A DNA stretch of 64,000 bases, taken from the NCBI GenBank assembly GCA_020852515.1, contig JADZAS010000009.1:1-64000 (forward strand), in the 5' to 3' direction. Below are positions 47,964 to 56,590 of the stretch, piece by piece (the stretch's first letter is position 1; every line of letters starts with the position of its first letter). The position numbers and the translations under genes are program-made. This DNA comes from Phycisphaerales bacterium (GTDB lineage: Bacteria; Planctomycetota; Phycisphaerae; Phycisphaerales; UBA5793). The notes beneath the pieces were generated by a model that was given only the letters and a program-made list of their open reading frames with translations, was not told the DNA's origin and made no database searches.

Positions 47964-50315
47964 TCATCCGTGCGCCGAGGCGTTTGCTCGCCTGCGGCGT
48001 CTGACCTCGACCGAACCGTTCTGATTCTCGATGGACTCGAGTCTGGCAGACTCGGCCGCTTCGCCTGCCCCTTCGGGGTCGAGTCCACCCGGCCCTCCGA
48101 TGTCGAGCATGGTCAGAAGCGCCATGAGATACGACACCGTACTCTCTGCACCCTGATTCTGACTCGCTTCGTGCGTGCCAAGGCCGTCACGGCAACCGCC
48201 GGTCGAAAAGTCATACAGCCGGATGCCAAGTCGGTTGGCCCCGAGGAACCAGTCAAACGACTGGTGCATTCGCCGCAAGTAGCGTCGTTCGCCCGTGGCC
48301 AGATACGCGCCGCCGAAGGCCAGTACAAATGCCGCGGCGTCGATGGGCTGCTCATCGGCTTCCGGCGCCTGCTCGCTTCCGCTCCGCGAATGCCACCCTC
48401 GATTGCCGACGAGCGTCAGGTGTTCACCTGCAAAGCAGACTTCGTCCAGAAAGCCAAGTGACTCGGTCGCCACTTCGAGGTGCTCGTGCTTGCCGGAAAC
48501 GCGAAACGTGGTGAAGAGCGCCAGGGGAATGATGGCGTTGTCGTAGGTCAGCTTCGGCTCGAACCACTTCCAGTCATCATCGGCCTCTTGCTGATAACGT
48601 TGACACAACTTGTCCGCGAGGGAATCGAGCATGGTGCGGACATGTCCATTCTCGGGCTCGACGCGGAGAATCGCATCCAATCCCATGATGGCCAGCGCCT
48701 GCCCGCGGGGCCCGAAGCCCGGCACCGGTGTGACGCCTCGGTCAAACATCTCGTGAGCCAGCCGTCGAGCGCCATCGTCGGGCGCCATGAGTACCGCCGC
48801 GCCGAGCGCCCACAAAGCGCGTCCGATGCAGTCTTGCGAGCCGACCTCGGATTCGACCACACGGTTGTAATCGACAAAGTTGTGGAATCCACCGTCCTCG
48901 CGCTGGCAGTAGTGCAGAAACCCCAGGTAGACAGGAATCAGTCGCTTGGCAGCTGGTGATCCTGTTACGCGATGGGCAAGCAGGGCAACGAGCAATGCCC
49001 GGGCATTGTCGTCGACACAATAACCAGTGCGCCTGGCGGGAATCGAGAACGTTGCGTGCTGGATGATTCCAGTGTCATCCGTCAGCCGCAGCAAGTGGTC
49101 GAGGCAAGGCTCGGGTAGACTGGAGTCGCGCATCGCAACTGAATCGAGGTGATTCAGCGACGGCAGAGCGGTATCGCGCAGCACCTGCTCGCCCAGTGTC
49201 GCATACGCCTCGCCCACGCGCGACCAGATCATCGAGCGCGTGTAGTCATATGCTGCTTCCCTCAGGCTTCTCAAATCCGAATCGTTCGAAAGCAGTGCGT
49301 CGACTGTCTGGGCAAGCGCGATCGAATCGTCAAACGGAAAGAGGCGGCCGCGGCCCTCGGCCAGCAATTCCTGGGCATGCCAGAACGGCGTGCAAACAAC
49401 TGCAGCGCCAGCGCCCATCGCATACGCTAGCGCACCGCTGGTGATCTGGGCTTCGTTCCGGTACGAGGCGATGTAGATGTCGGCGGCCTGCAGGTACCCG
49501 CAGAGTTCTTCCAGGCTCACGAACTGATTTCGAAACACGACGTGCTCAGCCACGCCGAGCGCGTGGGCCTCACGTTCCAGTGCGTGCCGGTATTCCTCAC
49601 CCTGACGCCGCTTGATCTCTGGATGTGTGGCGCCAACCACAAAGTAGAGCAGGTTTGGAAAGCGTTCCACCAACCGCGGCAGAGCCCGGATGACCGTTTC
49701 GACGCCCTTGTTCGGGCTGAGCAGGCCAAACGTGAGCAGAAGGCGCCGGCCGGCAGCACCGACGTGCTCTTTGTGCCCTTCCGTATCATCGCGAGGGAGA
49801 TCTGGAATGCCATGCGGAATCACCGCCACCTTGTCGGCGGGTACATCGTACGACTGGGTGAGCAGGCGCGCACCCAATTGGCTCATGACGACGAGTCGCC
49901 CGCAGCGCCGGGCGATCTCTTCGACGATGCCCCGCTGCATGTTGGATGGCGACTTCAGTACTGTGTGAAGCGTCGCGATCGCCGGGACCCGGATGCGTGA
50001 GAGAAAGTCAAGAATATGAACGCCGTCGTCACCTCCAAAGATGCCGTACTCATGCTGAATCGACACCAGCTGGATGTTGCTGTAGTTCACAAATGCCGCC
50101 GCGCTCGCGTAATCGCCTTTAACGCCGCGTCGGATTTCGCACCGCACGCACTCCGGGTACGTCTGAGGAGCTGCCGGATCGGTCATCGCCAGGATTGCGG
50201 TTCCGACACTCGGGTTGGCGCGGGCGACGGCTCGCGAGAGATCGCTCGTAAACGTTGCAATCCCGCAGAGCCGTGGTGGAAAGGTGCTGAGAAACGCTGT
50301 AGTGCGTGTGCGCAT
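47964..50315 (-). CDS. GT4 glycosyltransferase with C-terminal alpha/alpha-toroid-like domain
   Basis: 783 aa from ATG 50315. N-terminal GT-B fold (STFPPRLCGIATFTSDL, IPHGIPDLP, GLLSPNKGVETVIRALPRL) with the C-terminal catalytic block YIASYRNEAQITSGALAYAMG, GAGAAVVCTPFWHAQELL. From about residue 400 on, a second domain with repeated WxxA/GR-type helices (GYCVDDNARALLVAL, EDGGFHNFVDYNR, SQDCIGRALWALGAA) resembles a (alpha/alpha)6 glycosidase-like toroid. Nucleotide-sugar transfer to a mannan-like or compatible-solute acceptor is possible given the downstream GH130 gene. The upstream 310 bases hold no gene. Confidence 0.85.
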   Translation of the reverse strand: MRTRTTAFLSTFPPRLCGIATFTSDLSRAVARANPSVGTAILAMTDPAAPQTYPECVRCEIRRGVKGDYASAAAFVNYSNIQLVSIQHEYGIFGGDDGVHILDFLSRIRVPAIATLHTVLKSPSNMQRGIVEEIARRCGRLVVMSQLGARLLTQSYDVPADKVAVIPHGIPDLPRDDTEGHKEHVGAAGRRLLLTFGLLSPNKGVETVIRALPRLVERFPNLLYFVVGATHPEIKRRQGEEYRHALEREAHALGVAEHVVFRNQFVSLEELCGYLQAADIYIASYRNEAQITSGALAYAMGAGAAVVCTPFWHAQELLAEGRGRLFPFDDSIALAQTVDALLSNDSDLRSLREAAYDYTRSMIWSRVGEAYATLGEQVLRDTALPSLNHLDSVAMRDSSLPEPCLDHLLRLTDDTGIIQHATFSIPARRTGYCVDDNARALLVALLAHRVTGSPAAKRLIPVYLGFLHYCQREDGGFHNFVDYNRVVESEVGSQDCIGRALWALGAAVLMAPDDGARRLAHEMFDRGVTPVPGFGPRGQALAIMGLDAILRVEPENGHVRTMLDSLADKLCQRYQQEADDDWKWFEPKLTYDNAIIPLALFTTFRVSGKHEHLEVATESLGFLDEVCFAGEHLTLVGNRGWHSRSGSEQAPEADEQPIDAAAFVLAFGGAYLATGERRYLRRMHQSFDWFLGANRLGIRLYDFSTGGCRDGLGTHEASQNQGAESTVSYLMALLTMLDIGGPGGLDPEGAGEAAESARLESIENQNGSVEVRRRRRANASAHG

Positions 50316-50625
50316 AGTAAAGACCGTCGATTCAGATAAGCAAGCGGTGACAAGAGCGCCGCGGCAATTGGCGAGACCCCAGCAGTCTTGCTGAACCAAC
50401 GGGAAAGGCCGCGAAAAGAGGCGAGGTTCCGGCAAGCGAACGTCCGATTCTCGATGACAGCGCGCGCCTCACACACCGCACGAGTAATCTGGATACCGTG
50501 TCTGCGGCGCAACACCGCGCGCCACTGATGCCACGGAGCATCATGCCGGACGCACTGCGTTGCGACGGTATCAAAGCCGGCCACGGCCGTGGACGGACGA
50601 CGTGTCGATTGTGTCAGCGTCTGCA
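50316..50625. other. Intergenic region upstream of the GT4 gene
   Basis: 310 bases between the SYLF lipoprotein stop and the GT4 start. No credible ORF, no structured repeat or clear terminator seen; it presumably holds the promoter of the GT4-GH130 pair. Confidence 0.5.
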
Positions 50626-51180
50626 CTACATGGGTTGGTAACTGAACTTCTGTCCTCCGATCGAGGCTTCGTACATCAGACCCGCCTCATCCATCGTAAA
50701 GACGGCAACGCCGTCTTTGTATTGGGCATTGGCCCCGGCCCCGGACTTGAGAGCCACCGCAGTGGCTTGTGCATCGAAGCGGAAGTGGCCTTCCTTAAAG
50801 CTGGTCACGGCGTCGCGAGTCTGAAAGACGATGATCTCGGTATAGGACTGTCCGCCAAGTTGGAATCCGATCGAGGCTTGCGAGAGGTCGCAGTACCCGA
50901 CGGGATAGCCCCCTTCGTAGAGAACTCCCTTGCCGTAGGCGCCGCCGACCCCCACGGCGCCCTTGCCGACTGCCGGGAATACTGCATAGCCCGCCGCCGA
51001 GTTCAGCGTGGTCGCCAGGCTGGGATCGGACTTCCTCGCCTTGGCCACAGCGACGTTCGCGTCGCTTACGATGTCCGCCTTGCCTTCCGTGGTCTTGGGT
51101 GCGGTGGCACACCCGCCAACGAGAGGTAAACCCATGAGGGCAATCAATACATATGTCAGTGTAACAAGCGAGCGCTTCAT
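50626..51180 (-). CDS. SYLF/YSC84-domain lipoprotein
   Basis: 184 aa from ATG 51180 after AAAGGA. Signal peptide with lipobox LVGGC (lipidated Cys about 24). The rest matches the lipid-binding SYLF domain (GYAVFPAVGKGAVGVGGAYGKG, LSQASIGFQLGGQSYTEIIVF, GLMYEASIGGQKFSY). Such proteins occur in stress-related gene sets and may bind membranes. It is the first of several small minus-strand genes to about 55741. Confidence 0.85.
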   Translation of the reverse strand: MKRSLVTLTYVLIALMGLPLVGGCATAPKTTEGKADIVSDANVAVAKARKSDPSLATTLNSAAGYAVFPAVGKGAVGVGGAYGKGVLYEGGYPVGYCDLSQASIGFQLGGQSYTEIIVFQTRDAVTSFKEGHFRFDAQATAVALKSGAGANAQYKDGVAVFTMDEAGLMYEASIGGQKFSYQPM

Positions 51181-51326
51181 GATGAGCATCCTTTCGTAGT
51201 AGAGCTCTGGCGGGTATCAGCCCGAGGCCATTGGACCGGCTGGGCCAGCGAGAGCAAGACCAAAGTGCACGTGCAGCGGCCCACTGTGTCCTGTGTCGCC
51301 GATTGCGCTGCGTGCGTAAAAGCGCC

Positions 51327-51545
51327 TTATCGTGTTCCCAGGCGACCACCCATCCCCACCAAAACCAGACCTGTAATGGCCGCCGCCGCGCCGCCAACCA
51401 TGTACCACACTGTGGCGTCGGTGAAGTGACCGGTAAAGAAATTGCTCCACCGGTCAGCAAATGAGTCTGAGGCATTGACTCCGATCACAAAGAGCACAAT
51501 GCCCGCCACCAGCAGAATGATGCCGACGATTCGTTGAGTACTCAC
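51327..51545 (-). CDS. DUF3185-like small membrane protein
   Basis: 72 aa from GTG 51545 after AAAGGAG. Two hydrophobic helices (RIVGIILLVAGIVLFVIGV and VWYMVGGAAAAITGLVLVGM) separated by FADRWSNFFTGHFTD, as in DUF3185 proteins. Function unknown; stress-related by context. Confidence 0.75.
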   Translation of the reverse strand: MSTQRIVGIILLVAGIVLFVIGVNASDSFADRWSNFFTGHFTDATVWYMVGGAAAAITGLVLVGMGGRLGTR

Positions 51546-51612
51546 AATAAGCTCCTTTCTCCAGGGCCAGGACGCTCAAAGCGCGGCTTGTACGTCGCCG
51601 TGCCAGCACGCG

Positions 51613-52014
51613 TCATGCATCTGCTCCCGAGCGGCGCCAGTGCGTGCGGTGGGCGCGTGCAGAACCCAGCTCCGTACGGGTGCGAATGGGCGCATGAGCA
51701 AAGAGGGCAAGCACCGCTTTGCGCTCCCCGAACTTGCAGAGTGCCCTTGCGTCTGAAGCCGCACTGGGCAAAGCCTCCCTCTGGGCGAGCTTTGCGGCGC
51801 ACTCTTGCTGGAACAGTTCGTCCACGAGCGCGCCGACAATCTTCATTTCTGCAGCGCGACAGATCTGCCGAACGCGCTTCGGAGTGATCGGCGTGCCGCT
51901 TTGGGCCTCGAGGATCTCCGCAATCTGCCGATACGTGTGGATGGCGGACATCGCCGCCTCATGCGTGGTCGTCGGCTGCGTGGCGGTAGCCAGCATCTTA
52001 GAATGCACGTGCAT
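51613..52014 (-). CDS. Small protein with sigma-region-4-like helix-turn-helix
   Basis: 133 aa from ATG 52014, 6 bases after AAGGGAGG. Residues about 26-60 (TYRQIAEILEAQSGTP, then ITPKRVRQICRAAEMKI) resemble the recognition helix of sigma-70 region 4, where RVRQIE is typical, but no region 2 or 3 is present. The C-terminal third is alanine- and arginine-rich. It may be a small regulator of the stress genes around it. Family not recognised. Confidence 0.6.
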   Translation of the reverse strand: MHVHSKMLATATQPTTTHEAAMSAIHTYRQIAEILEAQSGTPITPKRVRQICRAAEMKIVGALVDELFQQECAAKLAQREALPSAASDARALCKFGERKAVLALFAHAPIRTRTELGSARAHRTHWRRSGADA

Positions 52015-52110
52015 CACATCCCTCCCTTATATGTCGCCGGAGTGTCACGGCGCGAGGGTCCGCGAATAGAGTTAAACAGCAGACCACTCTTACGTCGAGC
52101 GCCCCAAGGC

Positions 52111-52275
52111 TCAGAACCCGCTGGGGATGTAACCCATCAACAGCAGGATCAACAGAATCAGCAGGAGCAGTCCCAGACCCCCGCTCGGGAAGTAGCCCCA
52201 ACTCCGACTGTGGCCCCAGACGGGCAACACGCCCACCAGCAGAAGCACGACGACGATCAGTATGATGAGTCCCAT
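52111..52275 (-). CDS. DUF3309-like small hydrophobic protein
   Basis: 54 aa, ATG 52275 after GAAAGGA. Two leucine-rich membrane helices flank a WGHSRSWGYFPSGG loop, and the end reads LMGYIPSGF. The length and loop match DUF3309 small membrane proteins, which often occur in stress gene sets. Function unknown. Confidence 0.75.
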   Translation of the reverse strand: MGLIILIVVVLLLVGVLPVWGHSRSWGYFPSGGLGLLLLILLILLLMGYIPSGF

Positions 52276-52364
52276 GACAGTTTCCTTTCAAACAGAGGCC
52301 TGGATTCCTTCTCACTGGCGCCGGCCGTGCCCCTCCGCACGGCCGGCGCCAGCCCTTCTCCCAA

Positions 52365-52667
52365 TCAATGCGTCAGCCGAGCAGAGCTATGGCCCGTTCG
52401 GCCCGAATCGTTGCACCGCGAGGCGAGCGCCTTGCCCGTCGTGACAGAAGCGGGCAAGGCGCCGGCGGCTGACGCCGCCACAGGCTTCGAATTGGCGAGG
52501 GGATCGAAATCCGAAACCTCGCCAGCTTCCTGCTTGCCTGCCGACTCGCAATGCTGGGTGGATTCAAACAAGTCGTTGATCAGACGCGCATCGGCGCGCG
52601 GACGCCGGCCGTTGAGCACTTCGCTCGGATCGGACGGTACTTCAGATATCTGGTAATTGTGAACCAT
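52365..52667 (-). CDS. Hypothetical protein
   Basis: 100 aa, ATG 52667 after CAGGGGA. The N-terminus (MVHNYQISEVPSDPSEVLNG) is polar, with a later Ala/Ser-rich stretch; no family recognised and no membrane segment. Position between DUF3309 and stress genes, plus a clear ribosome-binding site, supports expression. Confidence 0.5.
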   Translation of the reverse strand: MVHNYQISEVPSDPSEVLNGRRPRADARLINDLFESTQHCESAGKQEAGEVSDFDPLANSKPVAASAAGALPASVTTGKALASRCNDSGRTGHSSARLTH

Positions 52668-52777
52668 TTAGTTTCCCCTGTCACGTGATATCAACGAGCG
52701 GCGCCTTGGTAAGTTTGAAGTCAGACGTTCCTGTTTCCAGGAACGCCCAACGAGGGGGGGATGCTGGCCCCGGCCAT

Positions 52778-53437
52778 TCAGAAGTTCGCGCGATCACTGA
52801 CGGCGATTCGATGCCGTCTGGTCGTACGAATTTCCTGGCGCGGGGGTGAGTCTCTGGGAGCGGATGCGGGACACTCCGGAACAATGCAAACATCGGTCGC
52901 ACTTGCCGTCGCGAAGACTTGCTTTGCGAGCGCAACATGCCGGGGCATCCTGGCGTGGGCCGCTACGAGGACGCTTCCACTTCTGATTGCCGCGTCGTAG
53001 CGATCGGACTGGAGCTCGGAAAGGCCCAGGTTGACCAGGGCGCTGCTGATGCTGTCGGCGGCTCCGAAGGCAATGGCCCGCAGCGACGTCATGGTCGGTC
53101 CGGCGGCGATGAACGCGCCAAGACGGGGAATGACCAGCAGATCGATGTCGGCGAGCAAGCCCAGCGTCTCGCCCACATCTACGATGGCGCCGGCGTCGAT
53201 CGCGGCGTGTTGGAAGGCGCCGGCGTTGGCTTCGTCTGCGAAGTTACGACCGCCATGTCCATTTCCATGGAGAAGCACAGAGACGTCGTTGTCGATGAAG
53301 CCTCCCTCCTTGAGCCGAGCGACAACCTCATTGGCAATCTGAACAGACGAGACGAGACCGAAGATTGAAGTGGCCACTCGCGGTTTTCCTAGCCCAATGA
53401 GTTCGCGGAGTGACTGATCTTGAAAGATGGTTGCCAT
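52778..53437 (-). CDS. YflT/general-stress-protein-like protein
   Basis: 219 aa from ATG 53437. The N-terminal part has a ferredoxin-like small fold (VATSIFGLVSSVQIANEVVA), the middle a glycine- and alanine-rich hydrophobic segment typical of general stress proteins (AIDAGAIVDVGETLGLLADI, LLVIPRLGAFIAAGP) and a final half (LVNLGLSELQSDRYDAAIRSG, VLVAAHA). The C-terminal tail is basic. Such proteins are induced by heat or oxidative stress. A structured-RNA element lies about 180 bases upstream on the same strand. Confidence 0.72.
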   Translation of the reverse strand: MATIFQDQSLRELIGLGKPRVATSIFGLVSSVQIANEVVARLKEGGFIDNDVSVLLHGNGHGGRNFADEANAGAFQHAAIDAGAIVDVGETLGLLADIDLLVIPRLGAFIAAGPTMTSLRAIAFGAADSISSALVNLGLSELQSDRYDAAIRSGSVLVAAHARMPRHVALAKQVFATASATDVCIVPECPASAPRDSPPRQEIRTTRRHRIAVSDRANF

Positions 53438-53619
53438 GATGCTTCTGGATGCCCCCTCGTTTGATTTGCTGATCGCCTCATCGCCGTATGTGAAATACCG
53501 GCCGCACGTTGGACTGGAGCGAGCAGATCTCGCCATCGGGTTCCCCTTCGACTGCCGCGTATCAAGTTGCTCACCTCGCGTCTCTCCTGTCCTACTCGTT
53601 GTTGTCTCAATCGCCGCTG

Positions 53620-53766
53620 GTGCCAAAAACAAAAACCGACTCAGTGCAGCACATGAAGTGCGGAACTGAGTCGGTCTACTTTTCGACTGGCCGGTTGCTC
53701 GCTCAACCTGCCATTCGCTTAGTCATCCGACGACTGGAGGCGGCAATGTTGCTCGCCTACTTCTAC
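53620..53766 (-). ncRNA. Structured RNA element A with intrinsic terminator
   Basis: A minus-strand transcript of about 147 nt. A conserved GGATGACTA, a GGC-A-hairpin-G-GCC stem (hairpin GGTTG/CAACC), GAAAAGTA and a perfect 11-bp terminator stem (ACCGACTCAGT with ACTGAGTCGGT) followed by TTTTTGTTTTT. A second copy at about 56270-56415 keeps the motifs but has a different hairpin stem sequence, so the pairing covaries. It has its own sigma-70-like promoter just upstream and sits 5' of the stress-protein gene, so it could be a small RNA or an attenuating leader. Confidence 0.6.
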
Positions 53767-53772
53767 CATAGG

Positions 53773-53800
53773 AGTATACCTCATAGGGCTGCGATGTCCA
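53773..53800 (-). promoter_or_regulatory. Sigma-70-type promoter of RNA element A
   Basis: On the minus strand TGGACA (one mismatch from TTGACA) and TATACT (one mismatch from TATAAT) are separated by 16 bases, placing the start of element A near 53766. Confidence 0.55.
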
Positions 53801-53879
53801 GTGTGGAATTGAGTCCCGGCCCACAAATGTCGCGATCAGGAAAACGACCCCGCCCAAACCGTACTGAACCGCCGTATTT

Positions 53880-53918
53880 AAAGGTCGGCTCCCCCGCATG
53901 AAGTCAGGCGGGGGAGCC
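53880..53918 (-). terminator. Terminator after the collagen/OmpA-like lipoprotein gene
   Basis: A perfect 11-bp stem (GGCTCCCCCGC with GCGGGGGAGCC, 10-nt loop) 36 bases downstream of the stop at 53954, on the minus strand. The following sequence is GACCTTTAAA, so the U-run is short. Confidence 0.6.
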
Positions 53919-53953
53919 GTATCGAAAGAACAGACCTTGGGATCGCTACGGAA

Positions 53954-55741
53954 TCATGGCCGCTGCGCGTACTGGTCTGTGATGAGCAGGACTTCAACCT
54001 TGCCATCGCGTCGCATCAGAGTGTCGCCAAACGTTCCGATCGTGATTCTCGAGGCGGGAACGCCCGCGGCGATGAGGGCCGTGCGAACGGCGGCGCCTCG
54101 GCGCGTCACCAGCGCGGCATTGGCTTCTCCGGCGTTGCCGGATGGGACGGAAGCGTCAATCCCGGCCTGCAGGGACTGATTCTGCTTCATGGCCTCAGCG
54201 ATGTGAGTGATCTTGCTCGCATCGGCCGGATGAATGACGCTTTTCCCGGAGTCGAACCAGAAGTCGCGGCAGTGCATCCAGGAATCCACCACCGTGTCGG
54301 CATTGATGGGAGCCATCTCAGAGTCAATGGGCACGTCGCTGTGCACGAAGACGTCGACCCGGCCGTTGCGACGGAGCGCCGCATTGCTGAAATCCCCGGA
54401 TCGGATGCTCGCATCGGGAACACCTGCAGTGACCAGTGCAGCCCGGATCGATTCGCCCCGACGGCGAGACAGATCCGCCTGGCGTTGGTCGTCTCGTCCC
54501 AGAGCCAGGCCGTTGTCGATGCCGATTTGAATCTGCGGATGTCGTAGAGCGGTTTCGGCGATCTCACTCACCCGGCCCGCGTCGGCGCGATGAATGGCGG
54601 TCTGGCCTTCTTCGAACCAGAACTCCCGGAACAGGGTCATGCGATCGTCCATGATCGCCTGCGAATCCCAGTCGCGGGCTGGTTGTTCCCGCACCTGCTC
54701 ATCCGTTCGCAGCGGCTCGGTCCGGGCGGTCCATTCCCGCGCCTGCGGATCTGTCTTGAGAAGCAATTCAACGCGACCGTCCTGCCGGAGGCCGATGTCG
54801 CCGTACGAATCGATGCTGATTCGATCCGCGGGCACGCCCGACTGAATGAGCGCGCTGCGAACTGCAGCGGCACGGTTGCTGCTCAACTCGATGTCCCGAG
54901 GCGACGTAGCGCGCGGGTTAGTCGAGGCATCGATTCCGACCTGAAGAGAAGGGTTGCTCCGCAGGTAGGACGCGATTTCGGCGGTCATGCTTCGGTCGGC
55001 ATCTCGAATGACGGAACTGTCGGCATTGAATTGGAAGTTCCGATAGGAGGTCCAGCGCTCGACGACGCCAACGGGTCCTTGGGGTCCTGTGGGACCGATG
55101 GGGCCTGGAGCGCCTACCGCGCCGGATGCGCCAGCCTGCCCAGCGGTGCCGGCTGTGGTTCGTCCCTGGGCGCCGACTTGTCCTGCCTCACCCTGCTCGC
55201 CGGAGGCGCCGATCTGGCCGGCACGGCCTGCGGGTCCAACGAGATCGGGTCCTCGTGCGCCCGTCGGGCCGGTCGGTCCGACTGGGCCTTGCTGTCCGGC
55301 GACTCCGGCGGCGCCGGCGTGTCCATCGGCACTGGCGCCGCGAACACCCGTCTGCCCGATCGCGCCTGGCGCACCGGCGGGGCCAGTGGCTCCCGTTGCT
55401 CCGGTCGGACCGACAACCAGCCCGCCAGCCGGCCCTTGCGCGCCGGCGGGACCTCGGTCTCCGACGGGTCCGGTGGGACCGACGGCGCCCTGGGCACCGG
55501 CCACGGCGTAGCCATCTGGGCCGATCTGCCCCACAGGTCCCTGCTGACCTTGGATACCTGTCGCGCCCTCCGCGCCGCGGGGCCCGACAAATTCGATCAG
55601 CGGATCCGCCGCCACTTCCCGCGCGGGAGTGCCGCGCTGGGCGTAGCTCGTCGTGGACATGTCGTTCGCTGTGTTGTCCGGGTGACCGCAGTTGCACCCC
55701 GCTGCAAAGAGCGCAGCGCCTGTAAGAATTATTCGTTTCAT
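53954..55741 (-). CDS. Lipoprotein with collagen-like repeats and three OmpA-like domains
   Basis: 595 aa from ATG 55741. Lipobox near residue 16 (ALFAAGCNCG). Residues about 55-235 are collagen-type Gly-X-Y repeats (GPTGATGATGPAGAPG, GQQGPVGPTGPTGARG) interspersed with short breaks. Three OmpA-C-like domains follow, each starting near YRNFQFNADSSVI, FREFWFEEGQTAIHRAD or CRDFWFDSGKSVIHPAD and each with LSxxRAxxVRxALxxxGVP-type motifs. The Asp of the usual peptidoglycan site (GHTD) is replaced (GIDAS), so cell-wall binding may be altered. It is probably a long surface or periplasmic spacer. Followed by a hairpin terminator. Confidence 0.85.
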   Translation of the reverse strand: MKRIILTGAALFAAGCNCGHPDNTANDMSTTSYAQRGTPAREVAADPLIEFVGPRGAEGATGIQGQQGPVGQIGPDGYAVAGAQGAVGPTGPVGDRGPAGAQGPAGGLVVGPTGATGATGPAGAPGAIGQTGVRGASADGHAGAAGVAGQQGPVGPTGPTGARGPDLVGPAGRAGQIGASGEQGEAGQVGAQGRTTAGTAGQAGASGAVGAPGPIGPTGPQGPVGVVERWTSYRNFQFNADSSVIRDADRSMTAEIASYLRSNPSLQVGIDASTNPRATSPRDIELSSNRAAAVRSALIQSGVPADRISIDSYGDIGLRQDGRVELLLKTDPQAREWTARTEPLRTDEQVREQPARDWDSQAIMDDRMTLFREFWFEEGQTAIHRADAGRVSEIAETALRHPQIQIGIDNGLALGRDDQRQADLSRRRGESIRAALVTAGVPDASIRSGDFSNAALRRNGRVDVFVHSDVPIDSEMAPINADTVVDSWMHCRDFWFDSGKSVIHPADASKITHIAEAMKQNQSLQAGIDASVPSGNAGEANAALVTRRGAAVRTALIAAGVPASRITIGTFGDTLMRRDGKVEVLLITDQYAQRP

Positions 55742-55888
55742 CGTGTTCTCGTACTTTCTGCTTTTGGTAGTATCGGCCATCATCAGGTGGGCGGCAAACG
55801 CGGCCACACCACTCATCTTCAACATCTGAATCTATGGGGATCATCGACGTTGCCCGCCAGCCTGGGCGGAGTGAATCAATGACATAGA

Positions 55889-56171
55889 TCAGAAGCATCC
55901 CGACTTGATTTCCTCCTTGTGAGACTCTTAAGGCGCTCGATCGACGCCAACTCCTGTCGCTTGAAATCCCGCCGGCACGCCTGCATGGCCGGTCGATCCT
56001 CGGCGTTGGCGATGAACTCGCCTTAGCGCCACAGTGCATCCAGCCTCCGGCTGAGTTCGTGGATGAGATCGTGGTCGTGATCGGCGCAGCCCTGGCTTCC
56101 GCCGATATGGGCCCATTTCTCGACCGGCTCCACGCTCTCGTTGCCGCGCTGGCTCAGAATGTTGGTGGCAT
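55889..56171 (-). pseudogene. Decayed small gene (three lesions) of an unnamed conserved family
   Basis: ATG 56171 follows AAAGGA at normal spacing, then one base is missing in codon 2. In the restored frame the product reads NILSQRGNESVEPVEKWAHI, stops at a TAA (56023-56025, after LDALWR where relatives appear to have a Tyr), continues GEFIANAEDRPAMQACRRDF and then needs another frame shift near 55911-55930 to end KEEIKSGCF. The pattern is that of a roughly 95-residue conserved bacterial protein that I recall but cannot name. It seems to be inactivated. RNA element B lies just upstream. Confidence 0.65.
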
Positions 56172-56269
56172 GGTGCGTCCTTTCGCAGTGACATGGCGTT
56201 CAGGATCGGGCATGATTGCCTCAGATGGCGCCATGCATGAAGGACCATCCGAGCGGCAACTGACTTCGA

Positions 56270-56415
56270 ACGAAAAAAAAAGCCGACTTGGCCCGGCGCT
56301 GAAAACGCGCGGAGTCAAGTCGGCTTACTTTTCTACAGGCCTGTCGCCCTGGCGACCTGCCGTTGGTCTAGTCATCCGAGAGTGGAGTCAATGGCTGTTG
56401 CCACCTGCTCCACGG
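56270..56415 (-). ncRNA. Structured RNA element B with intrinsic terminator
   Basis: Second copy of element A: GGATGACTA, GGC-A-hairpin-AG-GCC with hairpin stem GTCGCC/GGCGAC, GAAAAGTA, and a 10-bp terminator stem (AGCCGACTTG with CAAGTCGGCT) followed by nine T residues. The 5' end is set by analogy with element A; a promoter here is weaker (TACGCT at the -10 position). It precedes the pseudogene at 56171 on the same strand. Confidence 0.6.
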
Positions 56416-56590
56416 ATCAATCAAGCGTACTCCGTGAATCAGAGGAAGCCAGAGAATTCTGGAAACATGGTTCCGCCGGGCATAATCTCTGCCTCGTGAT
56501 CCGCGAATCCGGACCGGGATCCATCGTGAACCGTGACCGATGCGCGCAGGCCGGCGTATCCGAGCGTTTTTCTACCCGCGGGGAAGAGTG

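Noticed and set aside
55928-56248. 106-residue minus-strand frame
   Set aside because: Arg-rich translation in another frame of the pseudogene described at 55889-56171.
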